From Mesorhizobium sp. ZC-5 (lineage in GTDB: Bacteria > Pseudomonadota > Alphaproteobacteria > Rhizobiales > Rhizobiaceae): DNA of 64,000 bases. The notes beneath the pieces are model-generated. The model ran no database searches, was not told where the DNA came from, and worked only from the letters and a program-made list of their open reading frames with translations. The position numbers and the translations under genes are program-made. The stretch is from assembly GCF_025753855.1 (NCBI RefSeq), contig NZ_JAOWPT010000002.1:496001-560000 (forward strand), given 5' to 3'. Shown piece after piece: positions 52,541 through 61,188 of the stretch (positions within the stretch are counted from its first letter, which is position 1; each line of letters begins with the position of its first letter).

Positions 52541-53240
52541 CGCGCTCACCATCGCCGGCCTCGACTGTTCCTACGGCGAAGTTCCGGTGCTGCATGGCAT
52601 CGGGCTTGAGCTTCGCGACGGCGAGGTCCTGTGCCTGCTCGGCCGCAACGGCGCCGGCAAGACGACGCTCCTGAAAGCGATCATGGGTCTGGTCCCGGCG
52701 CGCGCGGGCTCGATCATGCTCGGCGATCGCGATCTCACCAGGCTGCCCGCGCACGAGGTGCCGAAGGCAGGCGTCGCCTATGTGCCGCAGGGCCGGCGGC
52801 TTTTCGCCGAACTCACGGTCGCCGAGAACATCGAGATCGGGCTGATGACGCGCAACAAGGGCGCGCAGACCCGCGATAGCGTGCTCGACCTTTTCCCGGT
52901 TCTGCGCGAACGGCTGAAGCAGCGGTCGGGCACGCTGTCCGGCGGCGAGCAGCAGATGCTCGCCATGGCACGGGCGCTTTGTCTCGAGCCGGAAGTACTG
53001 CTTCTCGACGAACCCACCGAAGGCCTGATGCCGTCGATGATCGCGAAGATCCGCGAGACTGTCGGCCAACTGCGCGAGCGCGGCGTCTCCACCATCCTGG
53101 TCGAGCAGCGTGTCGACGCGGTGCTTTCGGTTGCCGACCGCGTCACCTTCATCGAGAACGGCCGCAATCGCGAGACCGTGGATATCGAGAAACTCCGCGC
53201 CGATCCGGGGCTGGTGAAGCGCTATGTCGGGGTGGGATAG
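52533..53240 (+). CDS. ABC transporter ATP-binding protein (LivF family)
   Basis: A 235-residue ABC ATPase. Walker A is GRNGAGKTT, the signature LSGGEQQMLAMARAL and Walker B VLLLDEPTEGL, with the LivF landmark GVAYVPQGRRLFAELTVAEN. It completes the second HAAT transporter. Its stop codon is immediately followed by the stop codon of the convergent nicotinamidase gene, with no bases between. Confidence 0.89.
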   Translation: MRNALTIAGLDCSYGEVPVLHGIGLELRDGEVLCLLGRNGAGKTTLLKAIMGLVPARAGSIMLGDRDLTRLPAHEVPKAGVAYVPQGRRLFAELTVAENIEIGLMTRNKGAQTRDSVLDLFPVLRERLKQRSGTLSGGEQQMLAMARALCLEPEVLLLDEPTEGLMPSMIAKIRETVGQLRERGVSTILVEQRVDAVLSVADRVTFIENGRNRETVDIEKLRADPGLVKRYVGVG

Positions 53241-53840
53241 TCACACCAGCCGCACGCCTGCTTCTTTCATTCTGCCGAGCATCGTTTCCAGCGAACCGCC
53301 GAGGTCGATGGCGCGGCAGGCATCGAGCCGCACCGTCGTCTTGAAGCCGAGCCGCGCTGCATCGAGCGCCGAATAGGCGACACAATAATCGGTCGCCAGC
53401 CCGGCCAGCGTGATCTCCTTGATCCCCCGCTCGCCGAGATAGCCGGAAAGTCCGGTGGGCGTCGTGTGGTCATTCTCGAAAAATGCCGAGTAGCTGTCGA
53501 TCGCGGGACGGAAGCCCTTGCGGATGATCAACTCGCATTTCGTGCGGCTGAGATGCGGGTGAAACGCGGCCCCACCGGAGCCCTGGATGCAATGGTCGGG
53601 CCACAGCGTCTGCTCGCCGTAAGGCATGGTCACCGTCTCGAAAGCCTGCTTGCCCGGATGGCTGGATGCGAAGCTGGAATGGTGCTGCGGGTGCCAGTCC
53701 TGGGTCAGGACGACGTGCTCGAAATCCTGCTCGAGCGCGTTGATGACCGGCACCACCTCGTCGCCGCCGGTAACAGCCAGCGCGCCGCCCGGACAGAAAT
53801 CGTTCTGCACGTCGATGACGATCAGTGCCTTGGCGGACAT
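53241..53840 (-). CDS. pncA: Nicotinamidase
   Basis: A 199-residue isochorismatase-fold amidase. Catalytic Asp lies in IVIDVQNDFCPGGAL, the metal-binding group in LTQDWHPQHHSSF, the lysine in LIIRKGFRP and the nucleophilic Cys in LATDYCVAYSALDA. It converts nicotinamide to nicotinate, which can go either to PncB for NAD salvage or to the hydroxylase encoded divergently. The start MSAKALIV is chosen because upstream in-frame residues do not match the family; AGGAAGAAC lies before it. Confidence 0.92.
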   Translation of the reverse strand: MSAKALIVIDVQNDFCPGGALAVTGGDEVVPVINALEQDFEHVVLTQDWHPQHHSSFASSHPGKQAFETVTMPYGEQTLWPDHCIQGSGGAAFHPHLSRTKCELIIRKGFRPAIDSYSAFFENDHTTPTGLSGYLGERGIKEITLAGLATDYCVAYSALDAARLGFKTTVRLDACRAIDLGGSLETMLGRMKEAGVRLV

Positions 53841-53959
53841 GGTTCTTCCTCGTTGGTGCCAGCGCACGTCGCGCCCGGGAAAAGCACACCGAAAAAGCCT
53901 CGTGCCGTCAACAGCTTTCGCTCGGCAAGCTCCGTTCCACGGAAATCGAAAAGACGGCT

Positions 53960-53987
53960 TTGACAAGCCGGGCGGCGCTGATATCAT
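53960..53987 (+). promoter_or_regulatory. Sigma-70-type promoter of the nicotinate hydroxylase operon
   Basis: TTGACA at 53960-53965 and TATCAT at 53982-53987 are spaced by 16 bp, close to consensus, and lie 46 bp upstream of the GTG start at 54034. This is the best-looking promoter in the window. It drives the eight-kilobase operon that ends in a MarR gene. Confidence 0.65.
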
Positions 53988-54002
53988 TTGCATACGAACG
54001 AT
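53983..54002. promoter_or_regulatory. Imperfect palindrome overlapping the -10 of the hydroxylase promoter
   Basis: ATCATTTGCATACGAACGAT reads the same on the opposite strand at 14 of 20 positions, and every mismatch is a transition. It overlaps the -10 box and probable transcription start, the position where a repressor would block initiation. The MarR protein encoded at the operon end is the natural candidate. Confidence 0.45.
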
Positions 54003-54033
54003 TTCGGCAGGATGTCGTTGCCGGAGGCATTGC

Positions 54034-54903
54034 GTGATCCGTTACGCGAAACCCACGACGGTGAACGAAGCGCTCGCCCTTCTCGGCGAGGGGCAGTGGC
54101 GCTTGCTCGCCGGCGGCACCGACTTCTATCCGGCGCTCGGCAACCGGCCGCTGCGGGAAAACGTGCTCGACATCAACGGCCTCGACGAATTGCGCGACGT
54201 TTCGGAAACCGCGGCTCACATCATTGTCGGCGCCCGCACCACCTGGAGCGACATCGTCGCGCGGGAACTGCCGCCGGCCTTCGATGCGTTGAAAGAGGCG
54301 GCGCGCGAGGTCGGTTCCATCCAGATCCAGAACACCGGCACCGTCGTCGGCAATCTGTGCAACGCCTCGCCGGCTGCCGACGGCGTACCGGCGCTGATGA
54401 TCCTCGACGCCGAGGTCGAAGTCAGCTCGCATGACAGCGTGCGTCATCTGCCGCTGCGGCAATTCATTCTCGGCAACCGTCGCACTGCGCTGCGGCCAGC
54501 CGAGATGGTCACGGCGATCCGCGTGCCGAAAGTTTCGACCGCCGGGTCGTCGTCCTTCTTCAAGCTTGGTGCGCGCCGGTATCTGGTCATTTCCATCGCC
54601 ATGGCCGCGGCGCGGATCGTCGTGCGCGACGGCGTGATCGAGGATGCCGCGATTTCAGTCGGTGCATGTTCTGAGGTGGCGCAACGCCTCGATGCACTGG
54701 AATCGGCACTGCGCGGCAGATCGGCGCAAAGTGCGCCTGATATCGTCGAAGACCGGCATCTGGGTGGGTTGCAGCCGATCGACGATGTCCGCGGCAGCAC
54801 CGAATACCGCCGCGCTGCGGCGCGGGAGATCGTGGTCCGGGTGATAGAGGCCGCGCTGGAGAAGGCCGTTCCGGCCGGCCAACCGGCAACGGTGGCGGCA
54901 TGA
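54034..54903 (+). CDS. FAD-binding subunit of a molybdenum hydroxylase (probable nicotinate dehydrogenase)
   Basis: A 289-residue FAD subunit of the xanthine dehydrogenase/CoxM family. The FAD motifs are LLAGGTDFYPAL near residue 30 and QIQNTGTVVGNLCNASPAAD near residue 100. It passes electrons from the Fe-S clusters of the next subunit to an acceptor. The GTG start has GGAGG 7 bp upstream. The stop overlaps the following ATG. In relatives this subunit with a fused or split Mo partner performs hydroxylation of N-heterocycles; nicotinate is inferred from the neighbours. Confidence 0.87.
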   Translation: MIRYAKPTTVNEALALLGEGQWRLLAGGTDFYPALGNRPLRENVLDINGLDELRDVSETAAHIIVGARTTWSDIVARELPPAFDALKEAAREVGSIQIQNTGTVVGNLCNASPAADGVPALMILDAEVEVSSHDSVRHLPLRQFILGNRRTALRPAEMVTAIRVPKVSTAGSSSFFKLGARRYLVISIAMAAARIVVRDGVIEDAAISVGACSEVAQRLDALESALRGRSAQSAPDIVEDRHLGGLQPIDDVRGSTEYRRAAAREIVVRVIEAALEKAVPAGQPATVAA

Positions 54904-57728
54904 CGACCGCCACGATCAGCTTCGAGGTCAACGGCAACCCGGTGTCGGTCTCGGTTCCGCCGGTGGCGCGGCTGAGTTCGGTGCTGCGCGACGAACTCCG
55001 GCTGACCGGAACCAAGGTCGGCTGCGACGCCGGCGACTGCGGCGCCTGCACGGTGCTGATCGACGGCGAGGCGGTGTGCGGTTGCCTGGTTCCGGCGGGC
55101 TCGGCCGCCGGCAAGAAGATCCGGACGGTGGAAGGCCTCGCCAATGGCAGCCTGTCCGCGTTGCAGGCCTCTTTCCTCGAACATGGTGCCGCGCAATGCG
55201 GCATCTGCACCCCCGGCCTGCTGGTTGCGGCGACGGCGCTGCTCGAACGCGACCCACAACCCGACGAAGCGGCGGTGCAGGATGCGCTGGGCGGTGTGCT
55301 TTGCCGCTGCACCGGGTATCGCAAGATCGTACAGGCGGTGATGGGCGCGCATGCATTTGCCTCCACCTCCCCCTTGTGGGGAGGTCGCGCCGAAGGCGCG
55401 GGTGGGGGTAACAGCCCCTTAGTACCCCCACCCCTAACCCCTCCCCACAAGGGGGAGGGGGACACGCTCCCCATCCCCACCGTCGGCGCCCGCATTATCC
55501 GGCTCGACGGGGTGCCGAAAGTTACCGGCACCGACATGTTCGGCGCCGACACGTTTCCTGCCGATGCCTTGGCCGTGCTGGTGGTGCGGTCTCCCCACTG
55601 GCACGCCGCGTTCACCTTCGGCGACCTAGATGGTTTTGTCGCCGCGCATCCGGGCCTCGTCGCGGTCTACACCGCCAAGGACATTCCGGGCCGCAACTGC
55701 TTCGGCGTCATCCCGCCTTTCGCCGACCAGCCGGCACTGGCGGAAGGCGTCGCCCGCTTCCGCGGCGAGGCGGTGGCGGTGATCGCCGGCGAGCGCGACG
55801 TGGTCGCCGGCTTCGACCTTTCGGATTTTCCGATCGCCTGGACCGAACTGCCACACGCGTTGTTGGCCGCCGAGGCGCGTGCCAAGACGGCCCACCTCAT
55901 CCACGCCAGCCGTCCCGGCAACATCCTCACCCAGGGTTTCGTCGAGTGCGGCGATCCGGAAGAGGCCTTGCGTCATGCCGCTCATTCCGTATCCGGTACG
56001 ATCGAAACGGTCTATGTCGAGCACGCTTATATTGAGCCGGAGGCAGGCTGGGCGGAGATGGACGGCGACACGCTTGTCATCCGCGCCTGCACCCAGGCGC
56101 CATACATGGATCGCGACGACGTAGCGGTGCTGCTCGGATTGACGCCGGAAAAGGTGCGCATCGTGCCGACCGCGACCGGCGGGGGGTTTGGGTCCAAGCT
56201 CGACATCTCGCTGCAGCCCTATATCGGGCTTGTCGCGCTGAAGACCGGCCGTCCCGCCGCACTCGCCTATACGCGCGGTGAATCGATGATGTCGACGACC
56301 AAGCGCCATCCGGCGGTGATGACGGCGACGATCGGCGCCGACGCAAACGGCCGCGTCACCGGTATGGTGTTCGAGGGAGACTTCAACACAGGCGCCTATG
56401 CGAGTTGGGGACCGACCGTCGCCAACCGCGTTCCGGTGCATGCCTCCGGGCCGTATGTCACGCCCAACTATCGCGCGACCGGGCGGGCGATCCACACCAA
56501 CGGGCCGATTTCCGGCGCCTTCCGCGGCTTCGGCGTGCCGCAGGCGACCATCATGCAGGAAACGCTGTATGACGAACTGGCCGAAAGCCTCGGCATCGAC
56601 CGCCTTGAGTTTCGCATGGAGAATTCACTTCGGAACGGCTCCGAAACGGTGACCGGCCACCTTCTGGAAAGCGGCGTCGGCATTGCCGACTGCCTTGACG
56701 CACTGAAGCCGCATTGGGATCGGGCACTGGCCGACGCAGTGGCCTTCAATTCCACGAATGAAGATCGGCGACGCGGCATCGGCGTTGCCTCCTGCTGGTA
56801 TGGCTGTGGCAACACCTCGCTGCCCAATCCATCGACCATCAAGATTGGCATCGCAGCCGACGCCACGGTGATCCTGCACCAGGGCGCCGTCGACATCGGC
56901 CAGGGCTCGAACACCGTGATCAGCCAGATCGCTTCCGAGGCGCTCGGCCTGCCGCTGGCAAGCTTCAGGCTGCGTGGCGCCGACACCGGCATCACGCCAG
57001 ACGCCGGCAAGACCTCTGCGTCGCGGCAGACCTTCGTTTCCGGCAAGGCCGCGGAAAAGGCAGGACATGCACTGCGCGAACAGATTCTTCGTTTTGCCAA
57101 CGTCTCGGATAGGGCGACGCTTTCACTGGAAGCCGGCGCCTTGACGATCCGCGAGGGCGACGCGGTGCGCCGTGTCGACCTGGCGGCGATGGCTGCTGAC
57201 AGCGACGGCTTTGTCTTTGCCGCGCAGGAAACCTACGATCCACCGACCACGCCGCTCGACGCCAAGGGCCAGGGCAAGCCTTATGCGGTCTATGGTTATG
57301 GCGCGCAGATCGCCGAACTCGAAGTCGACATGAAGCTGGGCACCGTGAAGCTGGTCAAGATCACCGCCGCCCACGACGTCGGCAAGGCGATCAACCCGAT
57401 GCTGGTGGAGGGCCAGATCGAGGGCGGCATCGCGCAAGGCATCGGCATGGCGCTGATGGAAGAATATGTGCCGGGCCGCACCGAGAATCTGCACGACTAC
57501 CTGATCCCGACGATCGGCGACGTGCCGCCGATCGAAACCATCCTGATCGAGGTTGCCGACCCGGAAGGGCCGTTCGGTGCCAAGGGGCTTGGCGAACATG
57601 TGTTGATCCCGACCGCGCCGGCGATCCTCAACGCCATCCGCCACGCCACCGGCGTGCTGGTGCGGAAAATTCCGGCGACCCCGTCGCGCGTGCTGGCGGC
57701 GATCAGGGCGGCGGAGAAAATGCCATGA
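54900..57728 (+). CDS. Fused 2Fe-2S/molybdopterin subunit of a molybdenum hydroxylase (probable nicotinate dehydrogenase)
   Basis: A 942-residue fusion. Residues 1-155 are the two-cluster 2Fe-2S domain (GCDAGDCGACTVLIDGE, then CGICTPGLL and LCRCTGYRKI). Residues 156-187 are encoded by an inserted palindromic repeat. From about 195 the Mo-binding part follows, with GGGFGSKLDISLQP, GAFRGFGVPQATI, QGSNTVISQI and the catalytic glutamate in AKGLGEHVLIPTAPA. It hydroxylates a heteroaromatic carbon using water. Most family members keep the 2Fe-2S and Mo parts as separate genes. Conversion of nicotinate to 6-hydroxynicotinate is the expected reaction given the next gene. Confidence 0.87.
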   Translation: MTTATISFEVNGNPVSVSVPPVARLSSVLRDELRLTGTKVGCDAGDCGACTVLIDGEAVCGCLVPAGSAAGKKIRTVEGLANGSLSALQASFLEHGAAQCGICTPGLLVAATALLERDPQPDEAAVQDALGGVLCRCTGYRKIVQAVMGAHAFASTSPLWGGRAEGAGGGNSPLVPPPLTPPHKGEGDTLPIPTVGARIIRLDGVPKVTGTDMFGADTFPADALAVLVVRSPHWHAAFTFGDLDGFVAAHPGLVAVYTAKDIPGRNCFGVIPPFADQPALAEGVARFRGEAVAVIAGERDVVAGFDLSDFPIAWTELPHALLAAEARAKTAHLIHASRPGNILTQGFVECGDPEEALRHAAHSVSGTIETVYVEHAYIEPEAGWAEMDGDTLVIRACTQAPYMDRDDVAVLLGLTPEKVRIVPTATGGGFGSKLDISLQPYIGLVALKTGRPAALAYTRGESMMSTTKRHPAVMTATIGADANGRVTGMVFEGDFNTGAYASWGPTVANRVPVHASGPYVTPNYRATGRAIHTNGPISGAFRGFGVPQATIMQETLYDELAESLGIDRLEFRMENSLRNGSETVTGHLLESGVGIADCLDALKPHWDRALADAVAFNSTNEDRRRGIGVASCWYGCGNTSLPNPSTIKIGIAADATVILHQGAVDIGQGSNTVISQIASEALGLPLASFRLRGADTGITPDAGKTSASRQTFVSGKAAEKAGHALREQILRFANVSDRATLSLEAGALTIREGDAVRRVDLAAMAADSDGFVFAAQETYDPPTTPLDAKGQGKPYAVYGYGAQIAELEVDMKLGTVKLVKITAAHDVGKAINPMLVEGQIEGGIAQGIGMALMEEYVPGRTENLHDYLIPTIGDVPPIETILIEVADPEGPFGAKGLGEHVLIPTAPAILNAIRHATGVLVRKIPATPSRVLAAIRAAEKMP
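55366..55458. repeat. Palindromic element inserted in frame in the molybdenum hydroxylase gene
   Basis: CCTCCCCCTTGTGGGGAGG (55366-55384) and its perfect reverse complement (55440-55458) bound 93 bp, exactly 31 codons. An inner pair GGGTGGGGGTA/TACCCCCACCC (55400-55410, 55423-55433) deepens the palindrome. It belongs to the same family as the intergenic elements elsewhere in the window but lies inside a coding frame, which it crosses without a stop. Confidence 0.85.
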
Positions 57729-59254
57729 GCGAGATCGCCGAACGCTTCGAGACGCATGAGGCTGGCGCCAGGCAGGTCGGTGAGAAAATCCGCTGCGATG
57801 CCTGCCCGGTCATGTGCTACATCGCCGATGGCCGCACCGGCGCCTGCGACCGCTACGGCAATGTCGACGGCCGCATTGTGCGTATGGACCCGCTGACCAT
57901 CCTGCACCAGGCGGAAGAAGCCGGCGGCGCGGTGGTGCCCTTCGACGCCGGCGAGGAATGGAGCGGCGAACTCGTCAACACCGGCCGCCGCTTCGTCACA
58001 GCCATCGGCGCCGGCACCACCTATCCCGACTACAAGCCGGCGCCGTTCATCGTCAGCCAGGAGGTCGAGGGCGTCGATCTGGTCACCGTTGTCACCGAGG
58101 GCATCTTCTCCTATTGCGGCGTCAAGGTGAAGATCGACACCGACCGGCATCTTGGGCCGGAGACCGCGACCGTGCGGGCGCAGGGCGAAGCGGTCGGCCA
58201 CGTCACCACCGCCGAATACGGCTCGCAGATGCTGTCGCTCGGCGGCGTCCATCATCTGACTGGCGGTTCGAAATCCGAAGGCCGCGTCACCTGCGACACC
58301 ATGCTCGAGCTTTGCAACCGCAAGCCGGTGGAACTCTCCATCGACGGCGGCGCGACGGTGATCGTGGAGGCCGGCAAGGCCCCGGTCATCGACGGCAAGC
58401 AGGAAGAGCGTATGCGGGTCGGCTGCGGCTCGGCCACCATCGGCATGTTCGCCACGCAATGGCGCGGGTTGGTCGACGAGGTGGTGGTGGTCGACGACCA
58501 CATCACCGGCGTCGTTTCGGAACACCAGGCCGGCAAGGTGCTGGGCTGGGAAGACACAGGCATAAAGATCATCGGCCGCCGCTCGACGCCAGGCCGCTAT
58601 TTCAAGGTGTCCGAACCAGGCCTCGGCTGGGGCGGCACCACGATCAGCGATCCATTGTCGATCCTCGGCGACTGGAATGCCAAGAAGGGCGCACGCCCCG
58701 GCCTGTCGCTGCTGATGGTCTCCACCACCGGCGAGCAGTTTGCCTATTACGAACTCGATGACGATCTGAAGCCGGTCGAAAAGCCGTTCCCCGAACGGCT
58801 CGTCAAGTCGGTCGGGCTGATAGAGGACAATTGCGAGCCGGCCCTCTGCACGGTGCTGTTCATGGGCGGCGCCGGCGGCTCGCTGCGCGCCGGGGTGGTC
58901 GAGAACCCGGTCAACCTGACGCGGTCGGTGCAGGGCTTGAGGACTTATGTGACGGTGGGCGGGGCGCCGGTTTATGTCTGGCCGGGCGGCGGCATCACGC
59001 TGATGGTCGACGTTATGCGTGTCCCCGAAAACGCCTTCGGTTATGTGCCGACGCCGGCGCTGGTCGCGCCGATCGAGTTCACGCTGAGGCGTGACGATTA
59101 CGAGCGGCTGGGCGGCCACGCCGCCGAGATACGCACGGTCGAGGATGTGCTGGCGCGCGGCGGCGAATATCTGAACGCACGCCGCGAAAGCACCGCGGCA
59201 TCGCGCAACCCGTGGCCGCCTTTGGCGCAGCTGCGGCGAGGCGGATCGCAATGA
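57725..59254 (+). CDS. 6-hydroxynicotinate reductase-like Fe-S protein
   Basis: A 509-residue protein. An N-terminal ferredoxin-like cysteine set (C24, C27, C31, C41; CDACPVMC then GACDRYGN) can hold one [4Fe-4S] cluster. Long conserved stretches follow, such as EGIFSYCGVKVKIDTDRHLG and GWEDTGIKIIGRRSTPGRYF. This matches the 6-hydroxynicotinate reductase family of nicotinate fermenters, also used by Azorhizobium, which reduces 6-hydroxynicotinate to 6-oxo-1,4,5,6-tetrahydronicotinate. The direct link to the hydroxylase subunit (ATGA overlap) strongly supports a reductive nicotinate route. Confidence 0.82.
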   Translation: MSEIAERFETHEAGARQVGEKIRCDACPVMCYIADGRTGACDRYGNVDGRIVRMDPLTILHQAEEAGGAVVPFDAGEEWSGELVNTGRRFVTAIGAGTTYPDYKPAPFIVSQEVEGVDLVTVVTEGIFSYCGVKVKIDTDRHLGPETATVRAQGEAVGHVTTAEYGSQMLSLGGVHHLTGGSKSEGRVTCDTMLELCNRKPVELSIDGGATVIVEAGKAPVIDGKQEERMRVGCGSATIGMFATQWRGLVDEVVVVDDHITGVVSEHQAGKVLGWEDTGIKIIGRRSTPGRYFKVSEPGLGWGGTTISDPLSILGDWNAKKGARPGLSLLMVSTTGEQFAYYELDDDLKPVEKPFPERLVKSVGLIEDNCEPALCTVLFMGGAGGSLRAGVVENPVNLTRSVQGLRTYVTVGGAPVYVWPGGGITLMVDVMRVPENAFGYVPTPALVAPIEFTLRRDDYERLGGHAAEIRTVEDVLARGGEYLNARRESTAASRNPWPPLAQLRRGGSQ

Positions 59255-60132
59255 TCGGCCCGCAAGCTTCATGGCTGCCGGATGGCCGCCGGCTGCATCT
59301 CAACCACGGGCCGATCGATCTGATCGTCGAAGCATTCGGTGCGGCGGAGGAGAAGCGCCTGGCTTACGCACAGGCGGTGGAGAGGTTCCAGACCATCCTG
59401 AGCGAACTGGTGGCGGAGCTTCCCGAACTGCGCAGCGCGGCGACGCGCATGCCGCGCAGCTTCGCCGGCCCGACCGCCAACCGCATGGAAAAGGCCGTCT
59501 CCCTCCATGTGCCGGCTTTCATCACGCCCATGGCAGCGGTGGCGGGTTCGGTCGCCGACGAAATCCTTTCGGCGCTGCTCGACGGGCACGTGCTGGACAA
59601 GGCCTATGTCAACAATGGTGGCGACATCGCTCTGCATCTCGCTGACGGCCAGTCCATGAGCGCGGCCGTTGCCGGCACCGGACATGGTTTTGCCGACCGG
59701 CTGACGATCCGCACCGCCGACCCGGTGCGCGGCATCGCCACCAGCGGCTGGCGCGGCCGCTCCTTTTCACTCGGCATCGCCGATGCGGTGACGGTGTTGG
59801 CGCGGACTGCTGCCGAGGCGGATGCCGCCGCGACGATCATCGCCAACGCCGTCGACCTGCCTGGCCACCCGGCGATCACGCGGGTGTCCGCTTCCAGCCT
59901 GGCGCCGGACAGCGATCTAGGCGAGCGGCTGGTGACGACCAATGTCGGGATCTTGACGGCTGATGAAATCGCCAGGGCGCTGGAGAGCGGCGTCACCGTT
60001 GCCGAGGCACTGCGCCGCGAAGGCAAAATTGCTGCTGCCGCGATTTTCCTGGCAGGGGAAAGCCGCGCCATTGGTCCGCTGGCGCCGTCAGCAACTGAAG
60101 AACAACCGACGAGGATACTCGCCCATGCCTGA
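59251..60132 (+). CDS. UPF0280-family (ApbE-like) protein
   Basis: A 293-residue protein of the UPF0280 family, distantly related to the FAD:protein FMN transferase ApbE. Readable segments are PTANRMEKAVSLHVPAFITP, YVNNGGDIALHLADGQ and GIATSGWRGRSFSLGIADAV. No function is proven. Since it lies between a flavo-Fe-S reductase gene and AA_synth, it may modify or load a flavin on the reductase. It overlaps the genes on both sides by 4 and 8 bp. Confidence 0.8.
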   Translation: MIGPQASWLPDGRRLHLNHGPIDLIVEAFGAAEEKRLAYAQAVERFQTILSELVAELPELRSAATRMPRSFAGPTANRMEKAVSLHVPAFITPMAAVAGSVADEILSALLDGHVLDKAYVNNGGDIALHLADGQSMSAAVAGTGHGFADRLTIRTADPVRGIATSGWRGRSFSLGIADAVTVLARTAAEADAAATIIANAVDLPGHPAITRVSASSLAPDSDLGERLVTTNVGILTADEIARALESGVTVAEALRREGKIAAAAIFLAGESRAIGPLAPSATEEQPTRILAHA

Positions 60133-60709
60133 TTTTCCGATCCGCAAGATCGCGTTGCTGACCGAAGAGATTTTCCACGAGGGCGGGCCTGTCGCCAAGC
60201 AGCCTCGCCGGCGCGCGGCGGCGGTGGCGGTCGTCAGGAACCCGTTCGCCGGCCACTATGTGGAGGAATTGCAGGCGGCGATGGAGGATCTGAAGCCGCT
60301 CGGTCTCCTGCTGACCGACCGGCTGATCGAGGCATTGGGCGCGGACCCCAAGGCAATCGACTCTTACGGCAAGGGCGCCATCGTCGGCATCGCGGGCGAG
60401 ATCGAGCATGCCGCGCTGTGGCATGTGCCGGGCGGTTATGCGATGCGCGAGCGGCTGGGCGGCGCCAAGGCGATCGTGCCGTCGGCGATGAAGGTCGGCG
60501 GCTTCGGCGCGTCGCTCGACGTGCCGCTCGGCCACACCAACGCCGCCTATGTGCGCAGTCATTTCGATGCCATGACAGTCTGCGCCGTTGACGGCCCACG
60601 CCCCGACGAGATCGTCTTTGCGCTCGCCATGGCGGTGGGCGGCCGGGTCCATGACCGCATGGGCGGACTGACGGCGGACGGCATCACGGCGTGGGACGGC
60701 CTCCGGTGA
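60125..60709 (+). CDS. AA_synth (DUF1185) family protein
   Basis: A 194-residue protein of the 'amino acid synthesis' family. Landmarks are KIALLTEEIFHEGG, GKGAIVGIAGEIEHAALWH and SHFDAMTVCAVDGPRPDEIVF. The biochemical role is unknown to me; despite its name no synthesis reaction is established. Overlap with both neighbours indicates it acts in the same process, perhaps as the ring-opening or isomerising step for the tetrahydro-6-oxonicotinate product, for which no classical hydrolase gene is seen here. Confidence 0.78.
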   Translation: MPDFPIRKIALLTEEIFHEGGPVAKQPRRRAAAVAVVRNPFAGHYVEELQAAMEDLKPLGLLLTDRLIEALGADPKAIDSYGKGAIVGIAGEIEHAALWHVPGGYAMRERLGGAKAIVPSAMKVGGFGASLDVPLGHTNAAYVRSHFDAMTVCAVDGPRPDEIVFALAMAVGGRVHDRMGGLTADGITAWDGLR

Positions 60710-61170
60710 GCGGCGAGGAAAACCTGCTGAAGCTGGTCGATGCCGAGGACGCACCGGAGGCCGGCGACTATCATCTGCAGGAACAGGTCGGCTTCGTGTT
60801 GCGCAAGGCGCATCAGCGCCACGTGTCCATCTTCGCCTCGCATATCGGCGATCTGACGCCACCGCAATTCGCCGCGCTCGCCAAGCTGCACGACATCGGC
60901 GAGACCTCGCAGAACCAGCTCGGCCAGTCGATCGCCATGGACGCGGCGACGGTGAAAGGGGTCATCGACCGGCTGAAGGCGCGCGGCCTCGTCACGCTCT
61001 CCAAACATGAAGGCGACAAGCGCCGCCTGATGGTGAGCCTGACCCCGCAGGGCCGCGATACGGTGCTCTCGCTGATCCCGAAGGCGCGGGCGATCACCGA
61101 CGAAACGCTGGCGCCGCTGTCCTCGAAGGAGGCGGCGACCATGCTCAAGCTTTTGGCGAAACTGTCCTGA
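60706..61170 (+). CDS. MarR-family transcriptional regulator of the nicotinate operon
   Basis: A 154-residue winged-helix protein. Helices include HRQ-like LRKAHQRHVSIFASHIGDL and DAATVKGVIDRLKARGLV; the wing is HEGDKRRLMVSLTPQG. GTG 60706 overlaps the AA_synth stop (GTGA) and is preferred to a GTG five codons earlier. Being the last gene of the operon it probably provides feedback control, with the palindrome at 53983-54002 as target. The ligand could be nicotinate or 6-hydroxynicotinate. Confidence 0.87.
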   Translation: MSGEENLLKLVDAEDAPEAGDYHLQEQVGFVLRKAHQRHVSIFASHIGDLTPPQFAALAKLHDIGETSQNQLGQSIAMDAATVKGVIDRLKARGLVTLSKHEGDKRRLMVSLTPQGRDTVLSLIPKARAITDETLAPLSSKEAATMLKLLAKLS

Positions 61171-61188
61171 AACCTGCCACGAGCCGGT

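Noticed and set aside
54900-57728. Sequencing frameshift joining two separate genes
   Set aside because: The frame is continuous across the inserted palindrome, which is exactly 93 bp and bounded by perfect inverted ends, so a real in-frame insertion explains the fusion better than an error.
57497-59272. A 591-codon minus-strand open frame
   Set aside because: It is antisense to the 6-hydroxynicotinate-reductase-like gene, which has a clear cysteine cluster and operon coupling.
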